Below, in pieces: positions 15,568 to 22,799 of a DNA stretch of 27,503 nucleotides. Under the pieces are notes generated by a model. It did no database searches, was not told the DNA's origin, and saw only the letters and a list, made by a program, of their open reading frames with translations. Made by a program: the position numbers and the translations under genes. Position 1 is the stretch's first letter. Each line of letters starts with the position of its first letter. Source of the DNA: Roseovarius sp. THAF9 (GTDB lineage: Bacteria; Pseudomonadota; Alphaproteobacteria; Rhodobacterales; Rhodobacteraceae); NCBI RefSeq assembly GCF_009363715.1, contig NZ_CP045409.1, forward strand, positions 1 to 27,503. Direction: 5' to 3'.

Positions 15568-16602
15568 TCAGGGCGCTTCGACAGCGTAGCCAAGCTTGGT
15601 CAAAAAATCCATGCGCGACTGCTGGATCACACGAAAGTCTTCTGAGTTGGGCGAATACTTTTCGCGAACGACTTCATAACGGGCTTTCTCGAATTTTTCG
15701 ATCTCGCCCTCTGGCCACGTAAGAAACTCAACTCCCGCTTCCTCCAGCTTCTTCACAATCTCGCCCTCTTCAAGACGTGACTGCACAAAGAAATCATCGC
15801 TTGCGGCCCGCAAAGAGTTGTCCACAATCTCTTTCAGGTCGTCAGGCAATGCGTTCCATGAATCCAGGTTCACAATCCAATCCGAAGACCCGCCCATCGT
15901 GAATTTTGGGTTAATGACATATTTGGTAACTTCATGCCAACCAAAGCCGTAATGAACTGGTGTGGATACAAATTCGAACGCATCAATCGTTCCGCGTTGC
16001 ATGCCGGTATAGATGTCTTCAGATGCCATGCTAACCGGAGAAGCGCCAAATTTGGAAAGGGATTCAGCGGTCAAACCTGCAGTGCGAATTTTGAGACCTT
16101 TAAAATCTTCAAGAGACTCAATCTTCTTGTTGGACCAGATGTTTTCGCCAAGCAGTGTCGAAACGCCTAGGTAGTAAAAGTTGTTCCGCTCACCAACTGG
16201 CCGAAGCAATTCTTTACCGCCGCCGGAATAGAACCATTCTAAGGCTTGCTGATCATAGAGACCTGCGGGCCATTCGTTAATCCCCTGCAAGGCAGGTTCC
16301 TTACCAGCGTAATAGAGTAAGAAAGTGTTGCCGAGATCTAGCGCACCAGCGCGCACAGCCTCTGTTACTTCTGGCGAAGCAACCACTTGCCCTGCTGGAA
16401 AGACCTGGATTTTCATACGCCCAGCAGAGGCTTTCTCGACCCGATTGGCGAAGTTTACGACGAGCGAGTTGTATTCTGACATCCCCGTGCTCGCGTAAGT
16501 CTGCATGCGCCATTCAACATCGGCTGCTGACGCCTGTAAGGGGCCAAAAGTCAACGCAGCTGCAAAGGCTGACAGCGCTATTGATTTCAACTTGGTTTTC
16601 AT
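15568..16602 (-). CDS. dctP: TRAP transporter solute-binding protein (DctP)
   Basis: A 344-residue periplasmic binding protein. Residues 1-26 form a signal peptide (MKTKLKSIALSAFAAALTF, cleavage after ASA). The mature protein shows DctP blocks: MQTYASTGMSEYNSLVVNFANRVEKASAGRMKI, the AVRAGALDLG segment, and LKIRTAGLTAESLSKFGASPVSM, whose Arg normally pairs with the carboxylate of the ligand. The substrate is therefore probably a carboxylic acid, or is at least carboxylate-bearing. Start ATG 16602 has AGGGAG upstream; the ATG at 16647 would spoil the signal peptide. It lies 58 nt after the aldehyde dehydrogenase gene. Confidence 0.94.
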   Translation of the reverse strand: MKTKLKSIALSAFAAALTFGPLQASAADVEWRMQTYASTGMSEYNSLVVNFANRVEKASAGRMKIQVFPAGQVVASPEVTEAVRAGALDLGNTFLLYYAGKEPALQGINEWPAGLYDQQALEWFYSGGGKELLRPVGERNNFYYLGVSTLLGENIWSNKKIESLEDFKGLKIRTAGLTAESLSKFGASPVSMASEDIYTGMQRGTIDAFEFVSTPVHYGFGWHEVTKYVINPKFTMGGSSDWIVNLDSWNALPDDLKEIVDNSLRAASDDFFVQSRLEEGEIVKKLEEAGVEFLTWPEGEIEKFEKARYEVVREKYSPNSEDFRVIQQSRMDFLTKLGYAVEAP

Positions 16603-16660
16603 TTTTCTCTCCCTGTTTGATTTTAGTCTTATTTTGATATGACGCACAACGCGTCAGATC

Positions 16661-18103
16661 CTATCCTCCGATCGTTTGTTGAGTGACAAATTTTGTTGCC
16701 AAAAACTGGGCGACGGCCTCCGCTCCGCCTTCTGTACCCACTCCGGAATCTCCGATCCCACCAAAGGGAACCTCGGGCAAAGCCAATCCTAGATGATTGA
16801 TGCTCACCATACCGGCCGCAATCCCCTTGCCCAGCTTTGCAACTGTCGCGGCACTTCCGGCGAAAGCATACGATGCTAGCCCGAATTCAAGACGGTTTGC
16901 TTCCTCCAGCGCTTCATCCAGAGTGTTGAATGGATTGATCAAAGCAACTGGACCAAACGGTTCTTCATTCATAATACGCGCAGCAATCGGGACATTTGTG
17001 AGAACTGTTGGTGCATAGAAGAACCCTTTGTTGGCGATACGATTTCCACCTGTGCAAAGCTTGGCGCCTAGTGACACTGCCTCATCCACCAACTCGGAAA
17101 CTGAATCGACCCGCTTGCGATTGATAAGCGGCCCCATTTCTGTTGCGGGATCAAGCCCATCGCCAACGACCAACTCTGCGCATTGTTTGACAAACTTTTC
17201 AACAAAACGATCGAAGACCTTCTGTTGAACCAGGAAGCGCGTAGGCGACGTGCAGACCTGTCCGCCGTTCCGGAACTTTTGAAGCACCATGAATTTCACA
17301 GCAGCCTCGATATCGGCATCTTCAGCAACAATAACGGGTGCGTGGCCTCCGAGCTCCAGCGTCATGCGTTTCATATGGCTTGCAGCCATAGCCCCAATTT
17401 GCCGCCCGACCTGTGTCGATCCTGTAAAGCTGATTTTACGGATCACACGATGCGGTATCAGATGGCCAGAAATCATTGGTGGATCGCCATAAACCAAATT
17501 GATTGTATTCCCCGGCACGCCTGCGTCAACAAAGGCACGCACAAGTTCAGCAGGTGAGCCGGGCGTATCTTCCGGCCCCTTCAGCACAAAGGAACAACCC
17601 GCCGCCAAACCCGCTGCCAGCTTGCGCACACATTGATTGATGGGAAAATTCCACGGCGCAAATGCCGCTACTGGCCCGACTGGCTCGCGTAACGTGAGCT
17701 GAAGCACTTCGGCATTGCGCGCAGGAATAACCAACCCGTATGTCCGGCGCGCCTCTTCAGCGCTCCATTCTATGAATTCGGCACCGGCTAGAACTTCGGC
17801 CTTGGCCTGCGCCAATGGCTTCCCTTGCTCTAGCGTTAATATCCCGGCGATCATGTCAGCGCGCTCACGCAGAATAATCGCGGCATTTCGCAATATATTC
17901 GAGCGGGTATAAGCTGACATAGCCCCCCACTCCTCAAACCCAAGCTGCGCGGATTCCAGAGCGGCATCCAAATCACTTTTAGTTGCGACAGCTACTTTAC
18001 CTATCATTTGTTCGGTAGCGGGATTCAAAACATCCAGGGCCAAACCTTCGCCGCCCGGACACCACTTGCCGCCAATAAAATGCTGAACCTCTGAATAGCT
18101 CAT
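16661..18103 (-). CDS. NAD(P)-dependent aldehyde dehydrogenase (succinate-semialdehyde type)
   Basis: A 480-residue soluble dehydrogenase oxidising an aldehyde to an acid. Catalytic Cys284 (RNGGQVCTSPTRF), general base Glu250 (TLELGGHAP), Asn152 (APWNFPI) and Lys175 (FVLKGPEDTP) are all present. SFTGSTQVG at about 225-233 is the cofactor loop. The closest groups by eye are succinate-semialdehyde and 2-oxoglutarate-semialdehyde dehydrogenases, but substrate cannot be assigned. It starts at ATG 18103; the ribosome site is weak (GGGA about 13 nt upstream). It is the first gene of the transporter/GMC operon and has a 490-bp regulatory region upstream. Confidence 0.94.
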   Translation of the reverse strand: MSYSEVQHFIGGKWCPGGEGLALDVLNPATEQMIGKVAVATKSDLDAALESAQLGFEEWGAMSAYTRSNILRNAAIILRERADMIAGILTLEQGKPLAQAKAEVLAGAEFIEWSAEEARRTYGLVIPARNAEVLQLTLREPVGPVAAFAPWNFPINQCVRKLAAGLAAGCSFVLKGPEDTPGSPAELVRAFVDAGVPGNTINLVYGDPPMISGHLIPHRVIRKISFTGSTQVGRQIGAMAASHMKRMTLELGGHAPVIVAEDADIEAAVKFMVLQKFRNGGQVCTSPTRFLVQQKVFDRFVEKFVKQCAELVVGDGLDPATEMGPLINRKRVDSVSELVDEAVSLGAKLCTGGNRIANKGFFYAPTVLTNVPIAARIMNEEPFGPVALINPFNTLDEALEEANRLEFGLASYAFAGSAATVAKLGKGIAAGMVSINHLGLALPEVPFGGIGDSGVGTEGGAEAVAQFLATKFVTQQTIGG

Positions 18104-18174
18104 ATTTTACAAATTCCCAATTGAGGTCGCTTCAACAACAGTTTATTTTTCTCACGCATATTTTGCACTCCAAC

Positions 18175-18217
18175 TTAGACCATCTGATCGAATGGTAGGT
18201 CTATAGGACTGGTCTAA
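18175..18217. promoter_or_regulatory. Candidate operator upstream of the aldehyde dehydrogenase operon
   Basis: TTAGACCA (18175-18182) and TGGTCTAA (18210-18217) form a perfect 8-bp inverted repeat with a 27-bp spacer. A third GGTCTA lies inside at 18198-18203, and ACCAT/ATGGT (18179-18196) makes an overlapping dyad. It is 72-114 bp upstream of the start codon. The rest of 18104-18515 holds no gene that I can support. Confidence 0.55.
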
Positions 18218-18515
18218 AAGGTGTGCTCCCATACAACTTCCAATCAGCTCGGCGATTACAGCATCAGTCTCAAATGGCCCTCGTCCGATCTTGACCACTC
18301 ACTGATGACTTCATATCACAGCGAAAAGCTGACTAAGTTTGCAAGCTCTCACTACTTCTCGCAGCTGACAAACGAGTAAATATTAACCCTTGAGCAACTT
18401 TATGTTACCTACGCTGATAGTCTCTTGGTCCCGCATTCCCCAAGTAGCGCGCTGATTTCGCTGTCCTGAACTTTGTATTACTTATATAAAACATGGTGTT
18501 GATGACTGCGAGGGC

Positions 18516-18540
18516 AGTGTCCCATCGGATGGTGTAAGAG
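18516..18540 (+). repeat. IS256-like terminal remnant
   Basis: AGTGTCCCATCGGATGGTG and following bases match the left end of the IS256 element at 21349-21370 in 19 of 22 positions, in the same orientation. No transposase accompanies it. It marks the right edge of the cargo island. Confidence 0.5.
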
Positions 18541-18590
18541 GCCGCGCGCGGCGCTTGATGAAGCACCGGCGCATCTCGTTCGCGTTGCAG

Positions 18591-18609
18591 GGCTTTGTCA
18601 GGTTGCTGA
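18591..18609 (+). repeat. IS6 terminal inverted repeat (left)
   Basis: 19 bp, perfect match to the reverse complement of 20777-20795. Confidence 0.92.
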
Positions 18610-18641
18610 TGTCAGGCTGAGTTTATTGGTGACGGCGAAGG

Positions 18642-18866
18642 TCACGCAGTCAATTCGTTGGAATAACCGGTCCACAGCGAGAGTGCGTCGTTCCTAGCGT
18701 GGCGGTAAGATTCTGCGGACAGGCGGTGGCGCTTCGGGCGAAACAGACTGGTGGCCTGATCATGCACAGATAGAAACTGCTGTGCTTGGCGCGGGGATTT
18801 AAACCGACCCATGATCTTCTCGCGTCTTCGTGTATGCCGGTGGGAGGCCTCGCTTCGGTTGTTCAG
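18642..18866 (-). pseudogene. IS6 transposase, C-terminal part
   Basis: LNNRSEASHRHTRRREKIMGRFKSPRQAQQFLSVHDQATSLFRPKRHRLSAESYR is the C-terminal catalytic region of IS6 transposases, with the conserved Glu in the NNRSEASH block. The frame extends to an apparent Met at 18932, but those residues come from the inserted IS110-type end. The missing N-terminal part is at 20262-20749. Confidence 0.88.
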
Positions 18867-18871
18867 ATGGG

Positions 18872-18884
18872 GTGGTTGCCGTCC
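18872..18884 (+). repeat. IS110-type subterminal inverted repeat (left)
   Basis: GTGGTTGCCGTCC, identical to the reverse complement of 20247-20259. Confidence 0.9.
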
Positions 18885-18951
18885 TCCCCAAACGGCATCG
18901 AATTGTGCCAGGATCGTGGTGTTCAACGTCACGAAAAGGAAAGGACGGCAA

Positions 18952-19980
18952 ATGAAAGATACAATGATCGGCGTGGACCTGGCAAAGAACGTTTTTCAGC
19001 TTCACGCAGCCAGCATGACCGGACACCTGAAATTTCGTAAGAAGCTGTCCCGTCCACAGTTTAGGGAGTTTATTTCTGCGCAACCGCCGGCCGTCCTCGT
19101 CATGGAGGCATCTGGCAGTGCCAATTACTGGGCTCGCGAGTTGACCCGCTTGGGCCACGAGGTGAAGCTGATCGCGCCGCAATACGTGAAACCGTTTGTG
19201 AAGCGCCAGAAAAACGATGCTACCGACGCGGAAGCTATCGTCATCGCGGCGCAACGGCCGGAGATGAGGTTTGTTCCGCCCAAGTCCGAGAACCAACAGG
19301 CCCGCGCGATCCTGTTCCGGAGCCGGGAGCGTTTGGTGAATCAACGCACCGAGCTGGTAAATGGTCTGCGATCAGTCCTTTACGAGTTCGGGCATACAAT
19401 CCCGCAGGGCATCGGAAACTTAAGCCGCGGGAATGAGATTCTGGAGGATCCGAATTGCGATCTTCCAGACCTGGTCCGCCAGGAGTGTCGAGACCTTTTC
19501 GAGCTGATTGAAGAGATCACTGTACGGATCGACGCCAAGTTGAAACGGATCAAAGCTTTGTCCACCGAGACAGATACGGCCAAACGTCTTCAGACGATGC
19601 CCGGCGTTGGTCCGTTAAGCGCCCTCGCCATTGAGGCCTTTGCTCCACCACTGGAGACATTCAACTCAGGCCGCGACTTTGCTGCCTGGCTCGGTCTCGT
19701 GCCGCGGCAACATTCATCAGGAGGAAAGCCTCGTCTGGGGCGCATGTCGAAGGCGGGCCAGCCTGACATCAGAAGGCTTCTGATCATCGGTGCGATGTCG
19801 CGTTTGAGTTGGTTAGGCCGAAAATCCATTCCCAAAGGGTCCTGGCTGGAACGCATGCTCGCGCGCAAACCCAAGATGCTGGTCGCAGTTGCGCTGGCCA
19901 ACAAGATGGCCCGCGCCCTATGGGCCATGCAAACAAAGAAGGAAAATTATAGGGATCCGACGCAGACCGTCGCTGCATGA
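18952..19980 (+). CDS. IS110-family transposase (DEDD recombinase)
   Basis: A 342-residue recombinase with the N-terminal RuvC-like DEDD domain: IGVDLAKNVFQLH (Asp9), VMEASG (Glu) and KNDATDAEAI (Asp pair). The C-terminal Tnp_20-type domain reads MPGVGPLSALAIEAF...FAAWLGLVPRQHSSGGK, with a conserved serine in the serine-rich loop. Such enzymes insert and excise DNA guided by a structured RNA from the element's non-coding end. ATG 18952 follows AAGGAAAGGA. A frame open from 18811 reads through IS6 sequence and is not the start. Full length and apparently intact. Confidence 0.93.
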   Translation: MKDTMIGVDLAKNVFQLHAASMTGHLKFRKKLSRPQFREFISAQPPAVLVMEASGSANYWARELTRLGHEVKLIAPQYVKPFVKRQKNDATDAEAIVIAAQRPEMRFVPPKSENQQARAILFRSRERLVNQRTELVNGLRSVLYEFGHTIPQGIGNLSRGNEILEDPNCDLPDLVRQECRDLFELIEEITVRIDAKLKRIKALSTETDTAKRLQTMPGVGPLSALAIEAFAPPLETFNSGRDFAAWLGLVPRQHSSGGKPRLGRMSKAGQPDIRRLLIIGAMSRLSWLGRKSIPKGSWLERMLARKPKMLVAVALANKMARALWAMQTKKENYRDPTQTVAA

Positions 19981-20246
19981 ACACGGTGCAGCACAGGATG
20001 GATCAACGTCGGTGAAGGAGGTGTGAGAAGTCAATGACCTGAATGGGCAGAATGATCGAACAGATCTGGATCGGTAGAACCAGGATAAGGGAAAGAGCAC
20101 CAAAGCTCGATGTTTAGGTCTGGACCTGATCCGCAGATCACCATCCCGGCCCGCGGCTTCTGAAAGCGCCGCGTTCAAAGGCCTGACAGAAGCTCGCACT
20201 CGATCACCAGTTCAGTTTACACGGTTTGAAAAACTTCTTGCATCAC
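19981..20246 (+). ncRNA. Candidate bridge RNA region of the IS110/IS1111-type element
   Basis: A 266-bp non-coding right end between the transposase stop and the right inverted repeat. In the IS1111 subgroup this is where the bridge RNA is encoded. Structured parts include AGGTC-TG-GACCT (20116-20127) and CGCGGC (20152-20157) pairing with GCCGCG (20168-20173) around a 10-nt loop. GGCTTCTGAA at 20155-20164 equals 10 bases of the reconstructed insertion target. RNA ends and loops cannot be set by eye; the call rests on family knowledge and position. Confidence 0.5.
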
Positions 20247-20259
20247 GGACGGCAACCAC
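20247..20259 (-). repeat. IS110-type subterminal inverted repeat (right)
   Basis: GGACGGCAACCAC on the plus strand, reverse complement of 18872-18884. Confidence 0.9.
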
Positions 20260-20261
20260 AG

Positions 20262-20749
20262 AAGCCCTTGTGCGACCAGTGACCCAGCCCGGGCACGAGC
20301 TCTCGCTTAGCCGTTCCATATGAGCGAAGCTTGTCCGTCACCAGCACACGGGGTTGGCCCCAACGTTTCATCAGTTTGCGGAGAAATCGGCGGGCCGCGG
20401 CCTTGTTGCGTCGGGACTGGATCAGGATTTCGAGCACGTCGCCCTTGGCGTCGACGGCCCGCCAAAGCCAGTGGCTTCGTCCCTTGATTTGGATAACGAC
20501 TTCATCGAGATGCCATTTATCTGCCGGCGCTGAACGGTCACGGCGGATCTTTGCGGCAAACTGGTGCCCGAACCGGCTCACCCAATCCCGGATCGTTTCG
20601 TACGACACTGTAACCCCACGTTCAGCCAACAGGTCTTCGACGTCGCGCAGGCTCAGAGCGAAACGGTGGTAGGCCCAAACGGCGTACCCGATGACGCTCC
20701 GTGGAAACCGGAAGCCTTTGATCCGGGACAAATCTTTGGTGTTCAGCAT
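20262..20749 (-). pseudogene. IS6 transposase, N-terminal part
   Basis: About 162 codons from ATG 20749. It carries the N-terminal zinc-finger-less IS6 start (FRFPRSVIGYAVWAYHRFALSLRDVEDLLAERGVTVSYETIRDWV), then WHLDEVVIQIKGRSHWLWRAVDAKGDVLEILIQSRRNKAAARRF, which holds the first two catalytic Asp residues, and LVTDKLRSYG. It breaks at ...GHWSHKG, where intact proteins go on to LNNR; that continuation is at 18866. Disrupted by the IS110-type insertion. Confidence 0.9.
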
Positions 20750-20776
20750 GACAAAAACTACCCCGCCGATGCGGCG

Positions 20777-20795
20777 TCAGCAACCTGACAAAGCC
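20777..20795 (-). repeat. IS6 terminal inverted repeat (right)
   Basis: 19 bp, reverse complement of 18591-18609. Confidence 0.92.
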
Positions 20796-21049
20796 TGCGC
20801 GATGGCGTCGACAAATGGGCCTGCTTCCGCTGCCCCTGCGGGTGCGGCGAGACCATTAAGCTGTCCCTCAGCAAAAACCGGAGACCCAGGTGGACGGCCA
20901 TATCAGACTGGCTGAAACGCCCGGCGATCTCGCCTTCGGTCCGGCAGACAAACGAGTGTCGGTGTCACTTCTGGATCCGGCAAGGGCGGATCGATTGGTG
21001 CAAGGACAGCCCTCGCAGAACATGCAAAGACGCTGTCCAGCGCAAATAA
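20796..21049 (+). pseudogene. DUF6527-family protein, C-terminal fragment
   Basis: Starting directly at the IS6 end, an open frame reads DGVDKWACFRCPCGCGETIKLSLSKNRRPRW...SPSVRQTNECRCHFWIRQGRIDWC and stops at TAA 21047-21049. The CPCGCGE cluster and CRCHFWIRQGRIDWC motif are those of DUF6527 proteins, small Cys-rich (probably zinc-binding) proteins. I recall them lying beside E2-like and ThiF/E1-like genes in bacterial ubiquitin-like operons. About 83 codons remain; the N-terminus was lost at the IS6 junction. No E1/E2 partner is present in this window. Confidence 0.72.
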
Positions 21050-21157
21050 GGTCCCTGGCATGGACGCTGCAGTTTCTGAGCGTTTGCTCTATCGAACTGC
21101 CAAAGTTCTTTGCACACCAGGGGCGAAGGTTTATCTTCTACCCCTTGCCGAAGCAGA

Positions 21158-21348
21158 TCAAGGGAGTGTGACGCCGTCGAGATCGCTCGGTTTGAGGCGA
21201 TAGCGGATAACGTTGCCCTCATGTAGGCCCGCGAGTTGCTCAGCCACGTATGCGACGACGCCTTCTTGGTCGGCTTCTGGGACACCTGCCTCGGCCGCCA
21301 TCTTCATAAGATCCTCATGCCGAAAGCCCTTGAATTCAAGAACGCGAT
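21158..21348 (-). pseudogene. Gene fragment cut by the IS256 end, family not recognised
   Basis: About 63 residues: RVLEFKGFRHEDLMKMAAEAGVPEADQEGVVAYVAEQLAGLHEGNVIRYRLKPSDLDGV, then a stop. The composition is that of a normal folded helical domain and the codon bias matches the host. The frame enters from the IS256 left end at 21349, and the apparent TTG start at 21358 lies in the IS, so the true N-terminus is missing. It could be the tail of a gene interrupted by the IS256 insertion. The 21050-21157 stretch between the two fragments shows nothing clear. Confidence 0.5.
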
Positions 21349-22670
21349 AGTGTCCCAAGGAATGGTGTAACTTTGTTCTTCGGCCTTGGCTTGGCCGCAG
21401 TTACAGGGCGGCGATTGTCGCCGGGTCCATTGGGGTAGTGTCGCAAATGGCGGCGACGGTTTCCAGTGTCATGTAGCGCCGCGTGATCGCCCATTCATCA
21501 TTTTGCTCCAGCATCAGTGCTCCGACCAATCGTGTGACTGCGGCTTCATTGGGAAAGATCCCGACGACGTTGGTCCGCCGCTTGATCTCTTTGTTGAGGC
21601 GTTCAAGCGGGTTGGTGCTGTGAATCTTGACCCAGTGCTCGCGGGGGAAACTCTTGTAGGCCAGCACGTCATCCTCCGCACGGCGCATCAGCTCTGCAAG
21701 CTTGGCATGCCGCGGTTCGAAGGCGTCGAGCAACTTGGCCCAGTGCTCTTTCGAAGCTGTGAGCGTGTCTTGGTCGAAGGCCGTCCGGAGCGCCGCAGTG
21801 ACGATGGGCTTGTCCTTCTTGCCGACGCAGGCAAGTGCGTTGCGCATAAAGTGGACGCGGCAGCGCTGGACTGTCGCACCGAGCACCTTTGCGGCGGCGG
21901 CTTTCAGTCCCTTGTGGTCGTCGGCGATGATTAGACGGGTGCCGCGCAGTCCGCGATCGGCCAGAGAACGCAAGAACTCGTCCCAGAAGACCTCGGCCTC
22001 ACTGGGCTGGACAGCGATGCCCAGAACCTCGCGGCGTCCATCCAGATTAACCGCCACGGCCACTATGGCAGCGACGCTGACGATCCGACCGCCGCGGCGG
22101 ACCTTGATGTAAGTCGCGTCAAGCCAGAGATAGGGCCATTCGCCTTCCAGCGGGCGGTTCAGGAATGCATCGACGCGTTCATCAATTTCGCCGCAGAGCC
22201 GCGAGACCTGGCTCTTCGATACGCCAGTCATTCCCATCGCCTTGACCAGATCATCCACGGAGCGCGTCGATAGGCCCTGAACATAGGCCTCTTGAATGAC
22301 GGCCGTCATGGCTTTCTCCGCCGCCCGGCGGGGCTCAAGGAACTCGGGCAGGTAGCTGCCTTTACGCAGCTTTGGGATCTTTACGTCGACCCTTCCTGCA
22401 CGCGTCTCCCAAGCTCGGGACCGGTATCCGTTGCGATGGTTCATGCGGTCGCTGCTTCGCTCGTGCGCGCTGGCACCGCAGAGCTGATCGACATCCAGCG
22501 CCATGAGGCGGTCGGCGACGAACCCGAGCATCTCGGCAAGCAGGTTGCTGTCAGATGACTCCGACAAAAGCGCACGCAGTGCGGCAGTATCTGACAGACT
22601 GTTCTTGGTCATGGTCGTTCTCCTCGGTCAAAGTTGGGTCCGCAAACCAAACCTTAACCGAAGAACAACC
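21349..22670 (-). mobile_element. IS256-family element
   Basis: Holds a full transposase gene. The left end reads AGTGTCCCAAGGAATGGTG (21349-) and then GTTCTTCGG (21375-21383). GTTCTTCGG recurs inverted at 22658-22666, followed by an imperfect match over about 15 further bases. The outer bases seen on the left are not found on the right, so the right end may be truncated next to the IS3 fragment; that boundary is approximate. Confidence 0.7.
21401..22612 (-). CDS. IS256-family transposase
   Basis: A 403-residue Mutator-type (IS256) DDE transposase of normal length. Catalytic positions are visible: first Asp in [13 protein letters not shown], second in [11 protein letters not shown], Glu in [24 protein letters not shown]. 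The [10 protein letters not shown] block that follows the second Asp is characteristic. ATG 22612 has GAGGAG about 8 nt upstream. No internal stop or frameshift is seen, so it is probably functional. Confidence 0.95.
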   Translation of the reverse strand: MTKNSLSDTAALRALLSESSDSNLLAEMLGFVADRLMALDVDQLCGASAHERSSDRMNHRNGYRSRAWETRAGRVDVKIPKLRKGSYLPEFLEPRRAAEKAMTAVIQEAYVQGLSTRSVDDLVKAMGMTGVSKSQVSRLCGEIDERVDAFLNRPLEGEWPYLWLDATYIKVRRGGRIVSVAAIVAVAVNLDGRREVLGIAVQPSEAEVFWDEFLRSLADRGLRGTRLIIADDHKGLKAAAAKVLGATVQRCRVHFMRNALACVGKKDKPIVTAALRTAFDQDTLTASKEHWAKLLDAFEPRHAKLAELMRRAEDDVLAYKSFPREHWVKIHSTNPLERLNKEIKRRTNVVGIFPNEAAVTRLVGALMLEQNDEWAITRRYMTLETVAAICDTTPMDPATIAAL

Positions 22671-22686
22671 ATGGCCGCCAAGCGAC

Positions 22687-22799
22687 TGACCTGCCCCCCG
22701 CGAGATCCCTCACTTTAATGTAGAGTTTGCTCAACCATGAAGGAGCAAACATATGCGAAAGAGCCGTTTTACCGAGGCGCAGATTATTGGGATGATTAA
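22687..22799 (+). pseudogene. IS3-family 5' fragment (left end and start of orfA)
   Basis: TGACCTGCCCCCC at 22687 has the TGA start and shape of an IS3-family (IS407/IS51-like) left inverted repeat. An ATG at 22753, with AAGGAG upstream, begins MRKSRFTEAQIIGMI, the universal orfA opening. It stops after 15 codons where the next element begins at 22800. The rest of orfA, orfB and the right end are gone. Confidence 0.85.

Larger units (their letters stand above)
18867..20261 (+). mobile_element. IS110-family (IS1111-like) element inserted in the IS6 transposase gene
   Basis: A 1.4-kb element with one DEDD transposase gene and 13-bp subterminal inverted repeats (18872-18884 and 20247-20259, sequence GTGGTTGCCGTCC). 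The left flank ends ...TTCAG and the element's right end reads ...CACAG before AAGCCC. CAG is therefore shared at both junctions, in line with the short core duplication of this family. The short left non-coding end (80 bp) and long right end (about 270 bp) fit the IS1111 subgroup. Outer boundaries are accurate to about 3 bp. Confidence 0.82.
18591..20795 (-). mobile_element. IS6-family element, interrupted by an IS110-type insertion
   Basis: Bounded by 19-bp perfect inverted repeats, GGCTTTGTCAGGTTGCTGA at 18591-18609 and its reverse complement at 20777-20795. Subtracting the 1395-bp insertion leaves about 810 bp, normal for IS6. The transposase gene is split into an N-part (20262-20749) and a C-part (18642-18866). 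The 8 bases outside each end differ, so there is no target duplication; this is common where IS6 elements have mediated cointegrates or deletions. Confidence 0.88.

Noticed and set aside
18583..20803. Eight-base target duplication of the IS6 element
   Set aside because: CGTTGCAG on the left and TGCGCGAT on the right do not match.
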